DNA of 15,680 bases, from assembly GCA_964539515.1 (NCBI GenBank), contig CAZIJO010000140.1, forward strand, positions 1 to 15,680, read 5' to 3'. Numbering within the stretch: the stretch's first letter is position 1; the number at the start of each line of letters is the position of its first letter. The notes under the pieces are model-generated. The model worked only from the letters and a program-made list of their open reading frames with translations, was not told the origin of the DNA and ran no database searches. The position numbers were made by a program, and so were the translations under genes. Below are positions 6,353 to 14,918 of the stretch, piece after piece. The stretch is from JADLHS01 sp964539515. Lineage in GTDB: Bacteria; Verrucomicrobiota; Verrucomicrobiia; Limisphaerales; JADLHS01.

Positions 6353-7750
6353 ATGAGCAAACCGGTCAAATCGCAATGGGACTTCGGGGAACTCTTTCCG
6401 ACCGAAGCCACGCGTCGGGTGCTCTCGGTCAGTGAACTCACGACACAGGTCAAGCGGTTGCTGGAAAAGCAGATTGGCTCAATCTGGGTCAGCGGGGAGA
6501 TCACGAATCTCCGGGCGCAAAGCTCCGGCCACATTTATTTCACCCTGAAGGATGCCGGCTCGCAACTGAGTTGTGTGTTGTTCCGCAAGGAATCCGTGCC
6601 GCAGCGGGATTTGCTTCAGGATGGTCAGAAAATCCTGGTGCAGGGCGACGTGACGGTCTACGAAGCCCGCGGACAGTATCAACTGCTGGTGCGCGCCGTT
6701 GAGCTCCAGGGCGTGGGCGCGCTGCAACTCAAGTTCGAGCAGCTCAAGCAACGGCTGGCGGCTGAAGGGTTGTTTGCGCCCGAACGCAAGCGGCCTTTGC
6801 CGCCCTATCCCCAGCGGATCGGTCTGGTGACGTCGCCCACGGGCGCCGCGATCCGCGATGTCCTGCATGTCATTCAACGCCGTAACCCGGGCTTGGAAAT
6901 CATTCTCGCGCCCTGTCGCGTCCAGGGCGAAGGCGCGGCGGCGGAAATTGCGGCGGCGATTCGTCAGCTCAATGAACTCAACCGGCAACCGGCAACCGGC
7001 AACCTGGATCTGATTCTGGTCACGCGCGGCGGCGGCAGCCTGGAGGATCTCTGGGCCTTCAATGAGGAAGCGGTGGCCCGGGCGATTTTTGAATCGGCGC
7101 TCCCGGTCGTATCCGCGGTGGGCCACGAAATTGACTTCACGATCAGCGATTTTGTGGCCGACCTCCGTGCGGCGACGCCCAGTGCGGCGGCGGAAATCAT
7201 CACCGAAGACGTGTTTGCCAGCCGGCAATTTGTGGCCGAGGCGGCGGCGGTGATGAACTCCCGCGTCCGGCAGCGGATCGCGCGGGAACGGGAGGATTTT
7301 CTAAGTGTGACCCAGCGGTTGCGGCGCGCTCATCCGCGGCGCCGGCTCGACGAGCAGACGCAACGCTTGGACGATTTGCAGAGCGGACTGGTGCGCTCGG
7401 CGAAGCAGGGGGCGCGCGGACAACGCGTGGCCTGGCAGAATCTGGCTACGCGGGTCCTGCGCGTGCGCCCCGGCCAGGCGCTGCAACAGCGGCGGGAGGG
7501 ATTGCACCTGGCCGCCCGGCAATTGCGCGAACTCGCGCGGCATCAGCGGGACAATGCCGGGAATTCGCTGGCCAACCTGGTGGCCCGGCTGCGGTTGTTG
7601 GGGCCGGAACAAGTGCTGGCGCGGGGCTATTCGATCACCATGGATGCGGCCACGGGCAAGATTCTGCGCGACGCCAGGCAGGTGAAGGCCGGTCAACGTC
7701 TGCGCACACGATTGAAGAGCGGCGAGATTACGAGCCGGGCAGACGGATAA
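6353..7750 (+). CDS. xseA: Exodeoxyribonuclease VII large subunit
   Basis: The catalytic subunit of exonuclease VII, which degrades single-stranded DNA from both ends together with multiple XseB subunits. It has 465 residues. An N-terminal OB fold (about 22-120) includes IWVSGEITNLRAQSSGHIYF (44-63). The catalytic core carries RIGLVTSPTGAAIRDVLHV (155-173), VTRGGGSLEDLWAFNEE (223-239) and VVSAVGHEIDFTISDFVADL (252-271). A long Arg/Gln-rich helical region (~285-410) precedes the typical end LGPEQVLARGYSIT (416-429). A three-fold AACCGGC heptamer repeat at 6980-7000 encodes part of a loop (NRQPATGN). The small-subunit gene xseB, often directly downstream, is absent; the next gene is convergent. 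Confidence 0.95.
   Translation: MSKPVKSQWDFGELFPTEATRRVLSVSELTTQVKRLLEKQIGSIWVSGEITNLRAQSSGHIYFTLKDAGSQLSCVLFRKESVPQRDLLQDGQKILVQGDVTVYEARGQYQLLVRAVELQGVGALQLKFEQLKQRLAAEGLFAPERKRPLPPYPQRIGLVTSPTGAAIRDVLHVIQRRNPGLEIILAPCRVQGEGAAAEIAAAIRQLNELNRQPATGNLDLILVTRGGGSLEDLWAFNEEAVARAIFESALPVVSAVGHEIDFTISDFVADLRAATPSAAAEIITEDVFASRQFVAEAAAVMNSRVRQRIAREREDFLSVTQRLRRAHPRRRLDEQTQRLDDLQSGLVRSAKQGARGQRVAWQNLATRVLRVRPGQALQQRREGLHLAARQLRELARHQRDNAGNSLANLVARLRLLGPEQVLARGYSITMDAATGKILRDARQVKAGQRLRTRLKSGEITSRADG
6980..7000 (+). repeat. Three tandem AACCGGC heptamers inside xseA
   Basis: AACCGGC is repeated three times without mismatch, and a fourth partial copy (AACC) begins at 7001. Three copies make 21 bases, so the reading frame of xseA is kept. 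The repeat lies between two conserved core motifs, in what is probably a surface loop. Confidence 0.85.
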
Positions 7751-7833
7751 CGGGCGGTTTTTTGGGAGAGGTCATTTCCGCTTTGGGAGATGAAGCGGGC
7801 CTTCCATGTTTCATCGCGTGACGCGATCAACTT
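7751..7833. other. Short gap between convergent genes xseA and the exported EEP protein
   Basis: Two small inverted repeats are visible: CCGCTT (7778-7783) with AAGCGG (7793-7798), and ATCGCG (7813-7818) with CGCGAT (7822-7827). Neither is followed by a clear T-run on either strand, so they are only weak candidates for a shared terminator of the convergent pair. The T6 run at 7759-7764 has no convincing stem before it. Confidence 0.35.
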
Positions 7834-10065
7834 CTAGGGCGCGACCCGGCCGCGATAAAAACGATGGGGGAACAGAAGCGTGTTGGTCTCGACAAACGTG
7901 AAAGGTGCTACGTTCGTGCGGAGCGGGGACCAAGCCGGATTGGTCAGGTTCGTGGTAGCCTGGACAATGTAGTTGGAGCCGGTGCTCCCCGTAAGCTGAA
8001 ATTGGAATTGTCCCCCGGCCAGAGTCACATTGGTGAGCGCGGGGGGCAAAGCCGGCGGATGGTTTGGGGCGAGGGAATCCCCAAAGAGCGAGACCATGTC
8101 AAAGCGCGTCGTGCCCGAGCCTGCATAGCTGCCGCCGGTTTGAGCGGCGACATAGGCGTTTGCACCCGAGCCCGTCGCAGTATTCTCGAATTCGTTCACG
8201 ATGCGGAAACCAAAGTTCGGATTGTCATTCACGCCGGGTAGCGAGCTGAGACTGTTGGTGTGCGCCTCGAAACTGGTCGCCGTAACGACACCAACTGCCG
8301 TCGGATAATCCAGAAACGTGCTGCCATTCGTTGTGTATTGCAGGCGGGAATATTTGCTGCCGGTGTTGCTGACGCGTTGGTCCCATCGGACGACCAGATT
8401 CTGCTTGCCGACGGTGCTGACGTCAAAGCGCACGCCGGCCGTCTTGTTTCCGCTGGAAGCGGCGGGATAACCAGTGGTGTTCCAGCCCGAATTGTCGTTC
8501 ATCGCAGGATCAGTGGCGCTGCCGCCCGCAAAGGTTGGGGTAAGTGCAGTGATCAAGGAGGCTGTGCCGGCGCCAATGGCCGGTGTAGTTGTCCCGGTGG
8601 TGGTGATTCCATCGGGCGGCACGCTGTTAAAATTCCATTGCGCAATGATGCCACCGGCAATTGGTGCGTTCACCGTCAGAACCGCAACCTCACTGGTCAC
8701 GCTGCCACTGGTGTTGGTGACGACGACGGAATAATTCCCCGCGTCCGCAAGTCGAGCGTTGGTGCGGGTGAAGGTAACTTCGCCGGCGCCAGGCAGGTTG
8801 GTGCCTGCGAACCGCCATTGATAGCCCAGCGGGCCAGGGCCAGTGGCGCCGATGGTGAAGGTTGCGTTTTCGCCCACATTGACGGTTTGGTTCTGCGGTT
8901 GATTGGTAATCACTGGTGTGGTGGTGATCACCAGCAATGCATTTGAACTGGTGACGCTTCCGGCGAGGTTCGTGATGACCACGGTGTAAGCGCCGGCATT
9001 GGCCGCTTGGATGTTCGTCAGCATTAAACTGCTCGCCGTTGCACCCGGGACGTTCGTGGCGGTATGACGCCATTGGTAGCTAAGCGGCGCGGCGCCGGTC
9101 GCAGTGACGGTGAAGGAGACGGTCGCCCCGATGGAGTTGGTCTGACTCTGTGGCTGCGCGGTGATTGCAGGTGGATTGGTTGCGTCACCGGAAGAGATCA
9201 AAAAGTCCTTGATGACCGCCATGTGTTGACCGTTGGCGGAATCGTTCAATTGCACTGGCGAAACCTCTCCGAGGTTTGCGTACACCCGCGAGTCGAAAAC
9301 CAGCCCGTTGGGAAAGGAACTGACTCCAATGACCACGTTCGTCAAGCGCGTCGCGAAGGCGGAACTTGGAAGCACGTAATCATACGGCTTGTTCCGATTC
9401 AAGTTGGTGTCGGGATCGCCGTTACCGTCGGCCGGTATGGGGTTGTCGCGCAAAAAATTTCCATTGGTCAGGGTATTGATGGCTGATTCTGCGCGGTCGT
9501 CGGTGTTAAAGTCACCGCCAACCACAATCCAGCCACTCGGTGGCACCATGGCATTGGTCTGAATAATTGCTCGCAGCTCGGTGGCCTCCAGTCCACGCGT
9601 GGATTCGCTGCTGGTCAACAGATGCACGCTCACCGCCAGCAAGTCATTCGTGCCGGGCAAATCGATTCGCGCCCAGGCGAAGCCGCGGTTGGGCGATTGT
9701 GCGTCATCCCAAGAGCCGGCGGCCACGATCGGGTAACGGCTGATCACGCCGTTGGGGATGTCGTAACTGGCGTTGGTTTCGCGGGTGTATTGGAACGTGG
9801 GTCCAAACGCCGTGTCAACGAACGAGCGGATGTCGCTGTCGGTGTCGCCGGCATACTTGAATTCCTGAATGCAGATGATGTCCGGTTTCAGGCCCTGGAA
9901 GATGCGGATTTGCGAATCACCGTAGGTCTGGCTGTTGCCCGTCAGATTCGCCGCCAGGACGCGAATGATGACGTTGCTTTGCGCCCGCACGGGGAATGGT
10001 GCCGGGCCGCCGGCAACAAGAAAACACCCGATCATGGCTGCCAGTCGAACAACTTTGGTGCTCAC
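7834..10065 (-). CDS. Secreted endonuclease/exonuclease/phosphatase-fold protein with two Ig-like domains
   Basis: An exported multi-domain protein of 743 residues. A signal peptide covers residues 1-28, with basic KVVR, a hydrophobic core and a likely cut near VRA-QS. The endonuclease/exonuclease/phosphatase domain (about 31-290) has PDIICIQEF (61-69, metal-binding Glu68), NGVISRYPI (105-113), VSVHLL (145-150), GGDFNTDD (183-190) and YDYVLPS (228-234). The final SDH motif is replaced by GQHMAV (279-284). Two Ig-like modules follow (~298-380 and ~384-466), each with YQWR and a G-x-Y core. Then come a beta-sandwich region (~474-664) and a C-terminal module ending HRFYRGRVAP. GTG at 10065 gives the best signal peptide; ATG at 10035 is an alternative, and the frame is open to a TTG at 10113 inside the predicted -35 box. 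The substrate is unknown: nucleic acid, phosphoester or lipid. Confidence 0.85.
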   Translation of the reverse strand: MSTKVVRLAAMIGCFLVAGGPAPFPVRAQSNVIIRVLAANLTGNSQTYGDSQIRIFQGLKPDIICIQEFKYAGDTDSDIRSFVDTAFGPTFQYTRETNASYDIPNGVISRYPIVAAGSWDDAQSPNRGFAWARIDLPGTNDLLAVSVHLLTSSESTRGLEATELRAIIQTNAMVPPSGWIVVGGDFNTDDRAESAINTLTNGNFLRDNPIPADGNGDPDTNLNRNKPYDYVLPSSAFATRLTNVVIGVSSFPNGLVFDSRVYANLGEVSPVQLNDSANGQHMAVIKDFLISSGDATNPPAITAQPQSQTNSIGATVSFTVTATGAAPLSYQWRHTATNVPGATASSLMLTNIQAANAGAYTVVITNLAGSVTSSNALLVITTTPVITNQPQNQTVNVGENATFTIGATGPGPLGYQWRFAGTNLPGAGEVTFTRTNARLADAGNYSVVVTNTSGSVTSEVAVLTVNAPIAGGIIAQWNFNSVPPDGITTTGTTTPAIGAGTASLITALTPTFAGGSATDPAMNDNSGWNTTGYPAASSGNKTAGVRFDVSTVGKQNLVVRWDQRVSNTGSKYSRLQYTTNGSTFLDYPTAVGVVTATSFEAHTNSLSSLPGVNDNPNFGFRIVNEFENTATGSGANAYVAAQTGGSYAGSGTTRFDMVSLFGDSLAPNHPPALPPALTNVTLAGGQFQFQLTGSTGSNYIVQATTNLTNPAWSPLRTNVAPFTFVETNTLLFPHRFYRGRVAP

Positions 10066-10084
10066 GAATGACAAACGACCGCCT

Positions 10085-10113
10085 TGTTTAACCGCTCCGG
10101 CAGGAATTTTCAA
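10085..10113 (-). promoter_or_regulatory. Predicted promoter of the EEP/Ig-domain protein
   Basis: On the minus strand TTGAAA (10113-10108, five of six matches to the -35 consensus) and TAAACA (10090-10085, three of six) are 17 bases apart. The start point would be near 10078, only about a dozen bases before the GTG at 10065. This leaves room for a short leader containing AAGGCGG and argues against the TTG start at 10113. Confidence 0.4.
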
Positions 10114-10309
10114 CCGGCAAAAACCCGGACTGGTAGGTTGGGCGGTGCCGCGCGGCTAGCAGAGAATCCAGCGCCGTGATGCGCGTCTGCCCGGTGGGGT
10201 GATGTTCGAGGGGATTGGAAAAAATCTCTTTTCAAAACTGGAACGGGCTGCTAATGCGTTGCTTACCGAATCAGAATCAGCCAAAGACTCAGCCCCTCAA
10301 AGAACGACT

Positions 10310-13300
10310 ATGAAGACAACCACCTCGGCTTTAGCCCGCGTTTTGCTCGTGCTCGCGGTAATCAGCCTTTCCCCCGTCAGCCAGCTGTGCCCGGCAGCCA
10401 CGCTCAGTTGGTCGGGCGGTGGCGGCGCCAATGCCAATTGGGATAACGGCGCCAACTGGGGTTTTGCCGGTACTCCGGCTTCCGGAGACACGCTGGTGTT
10501 CCCCGCAGGCCAGCCAAATTTGAACAACACCAACAATATTCCGGGGTTGGTGTTAAGCCAGATGCGCTTCGCCGGGGCCGGCGGCGGTTACGTGATCCGT
10601 GGTAATGCTCTCACCGTGACGAACAATATCGAGGGGACGAACACGGTGGGGCTGAACACCGTCCAACTAAACATTGCACTCGGCGCGCCGAGTTTCACCA
10701 TCAACGTCGGCAGCGGCGCCAGTCTGACGCTCGGCGGCGTTCTGAGCGGGAGTGCGAGCGTGACCAAGCCGGGTCTGGGTACGCTGACTTATTCCGGTTC
10801 CGCGAACACGTACACAGGCCCGACGGTGGCGTTGGAGGGCACGCTGGAACTGGGCAAAGGGGGAAGCGCCCTGTCGAGCACGCTACAGGTCGGCGATTCC
10901 ACGCACTCCGCGACGGTCCGGTACCTGTCGGACAATCAAATCCCCAACAACTCCACCGTGACGCTCTACAACGGCTCGGTGCTGGACTTGAATAACTTCT
11001 TTGATGACCTCGGCACGCTCAACCTTCACAACAACACCACGGTGAACATGGGCACGGGCTTTCTGGATTTTCGCGTGCCCAATTCCATCAACGTGATCAG
11101 CGGCTTCGCGACGATCAATGGCCGGATCGGGCTCCCAACGGGCAACATTACGGTGGATGTTCCGGAAATGGCGGTTTTGACGGTCAACGCGACCATCACC
11201 GGCGGCAACGGCTTCTTCAAGTCGGGCCCCGGCATGATGCACCTCATTTCCAGCAACAGCTATTCTGGGCCGACTGTGGTGCAGGCGGGCTGGTTGCGGC
11301 TGCAGAATGGAAACGCGCTGGGCTCCACCGCCGCCGGTACGGTGGTCAGCAACCTCGCCTCACTGGTGCTGGACCTGCCGTTCGGTGTCACCAATGAAGC
11401 CTTGACGCTGAACGGGTACGGCGTCAACTCCAGTTGGGGCGCGCTGGACACCGAGTCGGCCGGGACAAATTACTGGACGGGCCCAATCACTTTGAACGCC
11501 GAGTCCACCATCGCTCCGTATGGCGGCACCCGGGTATTGCGGATTAGTGGGGTCATCTCGGGGCCGGGTGGGTTCATCCTCGGCACGCAAGCTGGCAACG
11601 GCGGCGGCATCCTTTACCTCGACGGTGCTGCGGCGAATACCTACGGAGGCGACACCATTGTCAATTCGGGAACGTTGCTGCTGAACAAGAACACGTTTGA
11701 TGGCGCTGTTCCCGGTGACCTGATCGTGGGCAACGGCGCTGGGGTGGATGTCGTGCGTTTGCTGCAATTAAACCAGATTGCCAACACGGCTCTGGTCACG
11801 ATCAACGCGGGCGGCTTGCTGGACTTGAACAATCTGCTCGAAGGAGTTGGCTCGCTGGACATGACCGCCGGCACGGCGCAGTCCGGGTCGAGCACGTTGG
11901 TGTTGTTTGGCAACAAGGTCACCACGCATGCCGCCGCCGCGTCATCCACGATCAGCGGGACTCTGGAGCTTGCGGGAGGCGCCACGACGTTTGAAGTGGC
12001 CAACGGAGCGGTGGTCAGCGACCTGCTGGTTTCGGCAGCCGTTGAAGGCGCGGTCGCGGTGATCAAGAATGGCAATGGCGCTCTCCAACTGTCCGCCGCG
12101 AACGCGTATTCCGGCCTCACGACCATCAGCAACGGTTTTATCCTGATCAGCAATCCGTTGGGGCTGGGGACTGCTGCTGCGGGCACCGTGTTGAGCGGTG
12201 GCAACCTCAGCATCGTCGGCGCGAGCGTGACCGGCGAGAGTCTGACCAACAATTCGACCGCCTCAATTCTGCAGGCCAGCGGCGCGTCCGGCTGGGGCAG
12301 CAATGTGGTGCTCAATGCCGAGCTGGAGGTGCAGGTCATTGGTGGCGGCACCTTTGATATTTCGGGCGCCATCAGTGGTGTGGGCGCGCTCACGAAGTCC
12401 GTTACGGGCACGTTACGTTTCTCCGGCCCTCCGGCCAACACCTACAGCGGCACCACGATCGTTGAGGCGGGCACGCTGGAATTGAGCAAGCCCTCCGGCA
12501 CGAGGGCGCTTGCCGGTAATCTCGTCGTTGGTGACGGTTTGGGCGGAGTTAACGCGGACGTGGTGCGCCTGTTGGTAGACAATCAAATCTCCGATAGCAC
12601 CGATGTGGTGGTCAGCCGCAGCGGCTTGTTCGACTTGGGGATCGAATGGGACGTGATTGACGAGTTGAGTGGCACGGGCAATGTCACTTTTGGAGTGGCC
12701 GGTTGGATCGAAGTCGGAGCAGCCAACGGCAGCAGCACGTTCAGCGGCATCGCTTCCGGCCCGGGTTTCGACGGAGGTTACACTCTGCGCAAGCTTGGCA
12801 CGGGGACGTTTACCCTGACCGGGGACAACACTTATTTGAATCAGACGCGCGTGGACAATGGCACGCTGATTGTCAATGGCTCGCAGCCCCAGAGTCCGTT
12901 GTTCGTGGGCGCGAACGCTGCAACTGCGGGCGGCACTGGGGTGGTGGGCGTGGTTCGGGGGGTGGGAAATCTCGCCCCAGGCAACAGCCCCGGGCTCCTG
13001 ACATCCAGCAACCTGTCCTTCAATAGCACCGCCGATTATTTTGTCGAGTTGACCGGCCCGAATCCCGGAACCGATTATGACCAATTGAACGTTCGCGGCA
13101 CCAACACCCTCGGTAATGCCACCCTGCACGTCACGGCGGCGTTTACGACTCCGGTCGCCGTCGGGCAGCGGTTCACGATCATCAACAACGACCTGTCCGA
13201 CCCCATCACCGGCACATTCAACGGATTGGCCGAAGGCGCGTCCCTCACGGCGGGGTTCTACGCCTTCACCATCAGTTACGCCGATGGCACTGGCAATGAC

Positions 13301-14815
13301 GTGGTCCTCACGCTCACAAACGTACCCGGGGCCGCGGTGGGCAACCTGACCGGCGTCACCAGCGGCAATGGGAATGGGGCGATTGATCCCAACGAATGCA
13401 ATCTCTTGAGCGTCGTGTTGACCAACCAGACCGGCACCCCGATGACGGGTATCTCAGCGACGTTGGCGAGCGTCACGCCCGGCGTCCTCGTCACTGAAAT
13501 GATCGCGCCGTTTCCCGACGCCGCGGGCAATGGCACCAGCACCAATTCGCTGGGCTTCCAGATTTCCACCACCACGAACTTCGTCTGCGGCACGGGCATC
13601 AATCTGCTGCTCGCGGTGACCACCGCCAGTCACGGCGCGTTCGTCGTTCCCGTGGTGATTGGTTCCGGCGCGACCGCGGCATTGCCGATCCGCTTCGACA
13701 ACAACACCGTCACCAACGTGCCGGACATTGGTGTGATTGAATCCACCAACACGGTGGCGGCGTGGTCCGGCCCGGTGGCCAAAATCGCCGTGTCGCTCTG
13801 GCTGGTCGCGCCGTTCAGTTCCGATGTGACGCTCACCTTGATCGCGCCCAATGGCAACTCGGTCGAGCTGAGTTCGGGCAATGGTGCCGGGGCCAACTAC
13901 GGCAGCGGGAGCGCTGATGCGGCGCGCACCATCTTCGATGATGCTGCCGCCGTTTCCATCACTGCCGGGGCTTCCCCGTTTGTCGGTACCTTCCGTCCGG
14001 AAGGCAGCCTCGCCAGTCTGCTGGCCGGGAACCCCGTCGGCAATTGGCGGCTGCGCATTGATGACGCTTTCGGTTCGGGCAGTCCCGATACCTTGCGCGC
14101 CTGGTCTTTGTTCCTGTACCCCGCCGAATGCACCCCGGGCAGCGGCCAGTGCGAACTGTGCCCGGACGTTGTCCTCACCAGCGCCATGGGGCCGAACAGC
14201 CCGATGTACAGCACCGGCTATCTTAGCCCCAACAGCGTGCCCAGTGCCTGCGGCGTGGCGAAGGCCTGCCCTGGCACCAGCCCGGGCACTTATCCCACGC
14301 AGAGTTTCCGGTTCCAGAATGGCCCCTCCGACGCCTGCATTACCGTGACCCTGGAACATACCAACATCGCTTACGCAATGGTCGCCGAGGCTTACACGGC
14401 GGCATTTAATCCGACCAACGCCGACAAATGCGCCAGTTACCTGGCGGATGCTGGTTTTGTCGTGAACCCCGGAGTGCCGCGCTCGTTCTCCTTCGCTGTG
14501 ACCTCGAATGCCACCTTCGTGGTGAACCTGGTTTCCGGCGGTTACGGCCCCTACAAGCTCACCGTCTCCGGCGGCGATTGCCGACCTGTGCTCAACATCA
14601 CCCCGACCAGCGGCACGCAGGCCGTGCTCGATTGGACCACGGCGGCGCCGGGTTATCAGCTGGAACACACGAACTCGCTGGCGTCCGGCGCGCCTGTCTG
14701 GCCCGCGGTCGTGGGCGAACCGGTAATCGTGGGCGGCCGTTATACGGTGACCAACCAGATCACCGGCACGAACCAGTTCTACCGGCTGCGCAAACCGGTG
14801 ACGCCGGAATTGTAA
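10310..14815 (+). CDS. Giant secreted beta-helix protein with autotransporter-associated beta-strand repeats and a P domain
   Basis: A 1501-residue exported protein. The signal peptide is MKTTTSALARVLLVLAVISL onward, with a probable cut near CPAA-TLSW (about 27-31). Residues ~32-855 form a predicted beta-helix of six PATR-type units (pattern GTLxxSGxNTYxGxTxVxxGTLxL), alternating with two kinds of linker module. GNLAPGNSPGLL (886-897) and the following ~110 residues match the spacer that commonly ends such repeat regions. A proprotein-convertase P-domain-like beta-sandwich spans ~1143-1270 (DVTLTLIAPNGN, GNWRLRIDDAFGSG). A Cys-containing domain (8 Cys in ~1274-1424) precedes an end module closing in NQFYRLRKPVTPEL. 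There is no outer-membrane barrel and no PEP-CTERM tail. ATG at 10310 is preferred because it starts the signal peptide; the frame opens 37 codons earlier. It is probably a surface or adhesion protein; the function is not known. Confidence 0.88.
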   Translation: MKTTTSALARVLLVLAVISLSPVSQLCPAATLSWSGGGGANANWDNGANWGFAGTPASGDTLVFPAGQPNLNNTNNIPGLVLSQMRFAGAGGGYVIRGNALTVTNNIEGTNTVGLNTVQLNIALGAPSFTINVGSGASLTLGGVLSGSASVTKPGLGTLTYSGSANTYTGPTVALEGTLELGKGGSALSSTLQVGDSTHSATVRYLSDNQIPNNSTVTLYNGSVLDLNNFFDDLGTLNLHNNTTVNMGTGFLDFRVPNSINVISGFATINGRIGLPTGNITVDVPEMAVLTVNATITGGNGFFKSGPGMMHLISSNSYSGPTVVQAGWLRLQNGNALGSTAAGTVVSNLASLVLDLPFGVTNEALTLNGYGVNSSWGALDTESAGTNYWTGPITLNAESTIAPYGGTRVLRISGVISGPGGFILGTQAGNGGGILYLDGAAANTYGGDTIVNSGTLLLNKNTFDGAVPGDLIVGNGAGVDVVRLLQLNQIANTALVTINAGGLLDLNNLLEGVGSLDMTAGTAQSGSSTLVLFGNKVTTHAAAASSTISGTLELAGGATTFEVANGAVVSDLLVSAAVEGAVAVIKNGNGALQLSAANAYSGLTTISNGFILISNPLGLGTAAAGTVLSGGNLSIVGASVTGESLTNNSTASILQASGASGWGSNVVLNAELEVQVIGGGTFDISGAISGVGALTKSVTGTLRFSGPPANTYSGTTIVEAGTLELSKPSGTRALAGNLVVGDGLGGVNADVVRLLVDNQISDSTDVVVSRSGLFDLGIEWDVIDELSGTGNVTFGVAGWIEVGAANGSSTFSGIASGPGFDGGYTLRKLGTGTFTLTGDNTYLNQTRVDNGTLIVNGSQPQSPLFVGANAATAGGTGVVGVVRGVGNLAPGNSPGLLTSSNLSFNSTADYFVELTGPNPGTDYDQLNVRGTNTLGNATLHVTAAFTTPVAVGQRFTIINNDLSDPITGTFNGLAEGASLTAGFYAFTISYADGTGNDVVLTLTNVPGAAVGNLTGVTSGNGNGAIDPNECNLLSVVLTNQTGTPMTGISATLASVTPGVLVTEMIAPFPDAAGNGTSTNSLGFQISTTTNFVCGTGINLLLAVTTASHGAFVVPVVIGSGATAALPIRFDNNTVTNVPDIGVIESTNTVAAWSGPVAKIAVSLWLVAPFSSDVTLTLIAPNGNSVELSSGNGAGANYGSGSADAARTIFDDAAAVSITAGASPFVGTFRPEGSLASLLAGNPVGNWRLRIDDAFGSGSPDTLRAWSLFLYPAECTPGSGQCELCPDVVLTSAMGPNSPMYSTGYLSPNSVPSACGVAKACPGTSPGTYPTQSFRFQNGPSDACITVTLEHTNIAYAMVAEAYTAAFNPTNADKCASYLADAGFVVNPGVPRSFSFAVTSNATFVVNLVSGGYGPYKLTVSGGDCRPVLNITPTSGTQAVLDWTTAAPGYQLEHTNSLASGAPVWPAVVGEPVIVGGRYTVTNQITGTNQFYRLRKPVTPEL
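10739..12874 (+). repeat. PATR repeat region with alternating A/B modules
   Basis: Six copies of the beta-strand repeat lie at about 10751-10852, 11201-11302, 11591-11683, 12047-12148, 12380-12484 and 12773-12874. Copies 1, 3 and 5 are followed by a module with VRxLxxNQI and a FDLG- or LDLNN-type turn. Copies 2 and 4 are followed by a different module beginning ALGSTAAGTVVS or GLGTAAAGTVLS. The order is therefore A-B-A-B-A plus a terminal copy. The units are diverged in both DNA and protein, so this is an old duplication, not a recent one. Confidence 0.75.
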
Positions 14816-14826
14816 ACTCCGCTTCC

Positions 14827-14867
14827 AACCGCCCCGCTGGCGCATGCGAGCGGGGCGGTTTGCTTTT
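14827..14867 (+). terminator. Rho-independent terminator of the giant repeat protein gene
   Basis: AACCGCCCCGCT (14827-14838) pairs perfectly over 12 bases with AGCGGGGCGGTT (14849-14860) around a 10-base loop. It is followed by TGCTTTT. It lies 12 bases after the stop codon at 14815 and separates this gene from clpB. Confidence 0.9.
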
Positions 14868-14882
14868 CGCCGCTCTTGAACA

Positions 14883-14912
14883 CTTGACGGGCGGCCCGGA
14901 CGATTCCATTGA
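14883..14912 (+). promoter_or_regulatory. Possible heat-shock (sigma32-like) promoter of clpB
   Basis: CTTGAC (14883-14888) is followed after 15 bases by TTCCATTGA (14904-14912), which resembles the CTTGAA / CCCCATnT pattern of sigma32 promoters only partly. A second CTTGAA lies at 14875-14880. The predicted start point would fall at or next to the clpB ATG, leaving almost no leader. No CIRCE repeat is present. The match is weak. Confidence 0.28.
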
Positions 14913-14918
14913 TTGGTC

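Noticed and set aside
7813..7827. ATCGCG-TGA-CGCGAT palindrome as a terminator between convergent genes
   Set aside because: The stem is only six bases and neither strand shows a T-run after it; it is kept only as a weak candidate in the gap description.
10199..10309. A 37-residue extension before the signal peptide of the giant repeat protein
   Set aside because: It would bury the signal peptide inside the protein; ATG 10310 gives a classic signal sequence.
14861..14918. CIRCE operator (HrcA binding) before clpB
   Set aside because: No TTAGCACTC / GAGTGCTAA inverted repeat is present.
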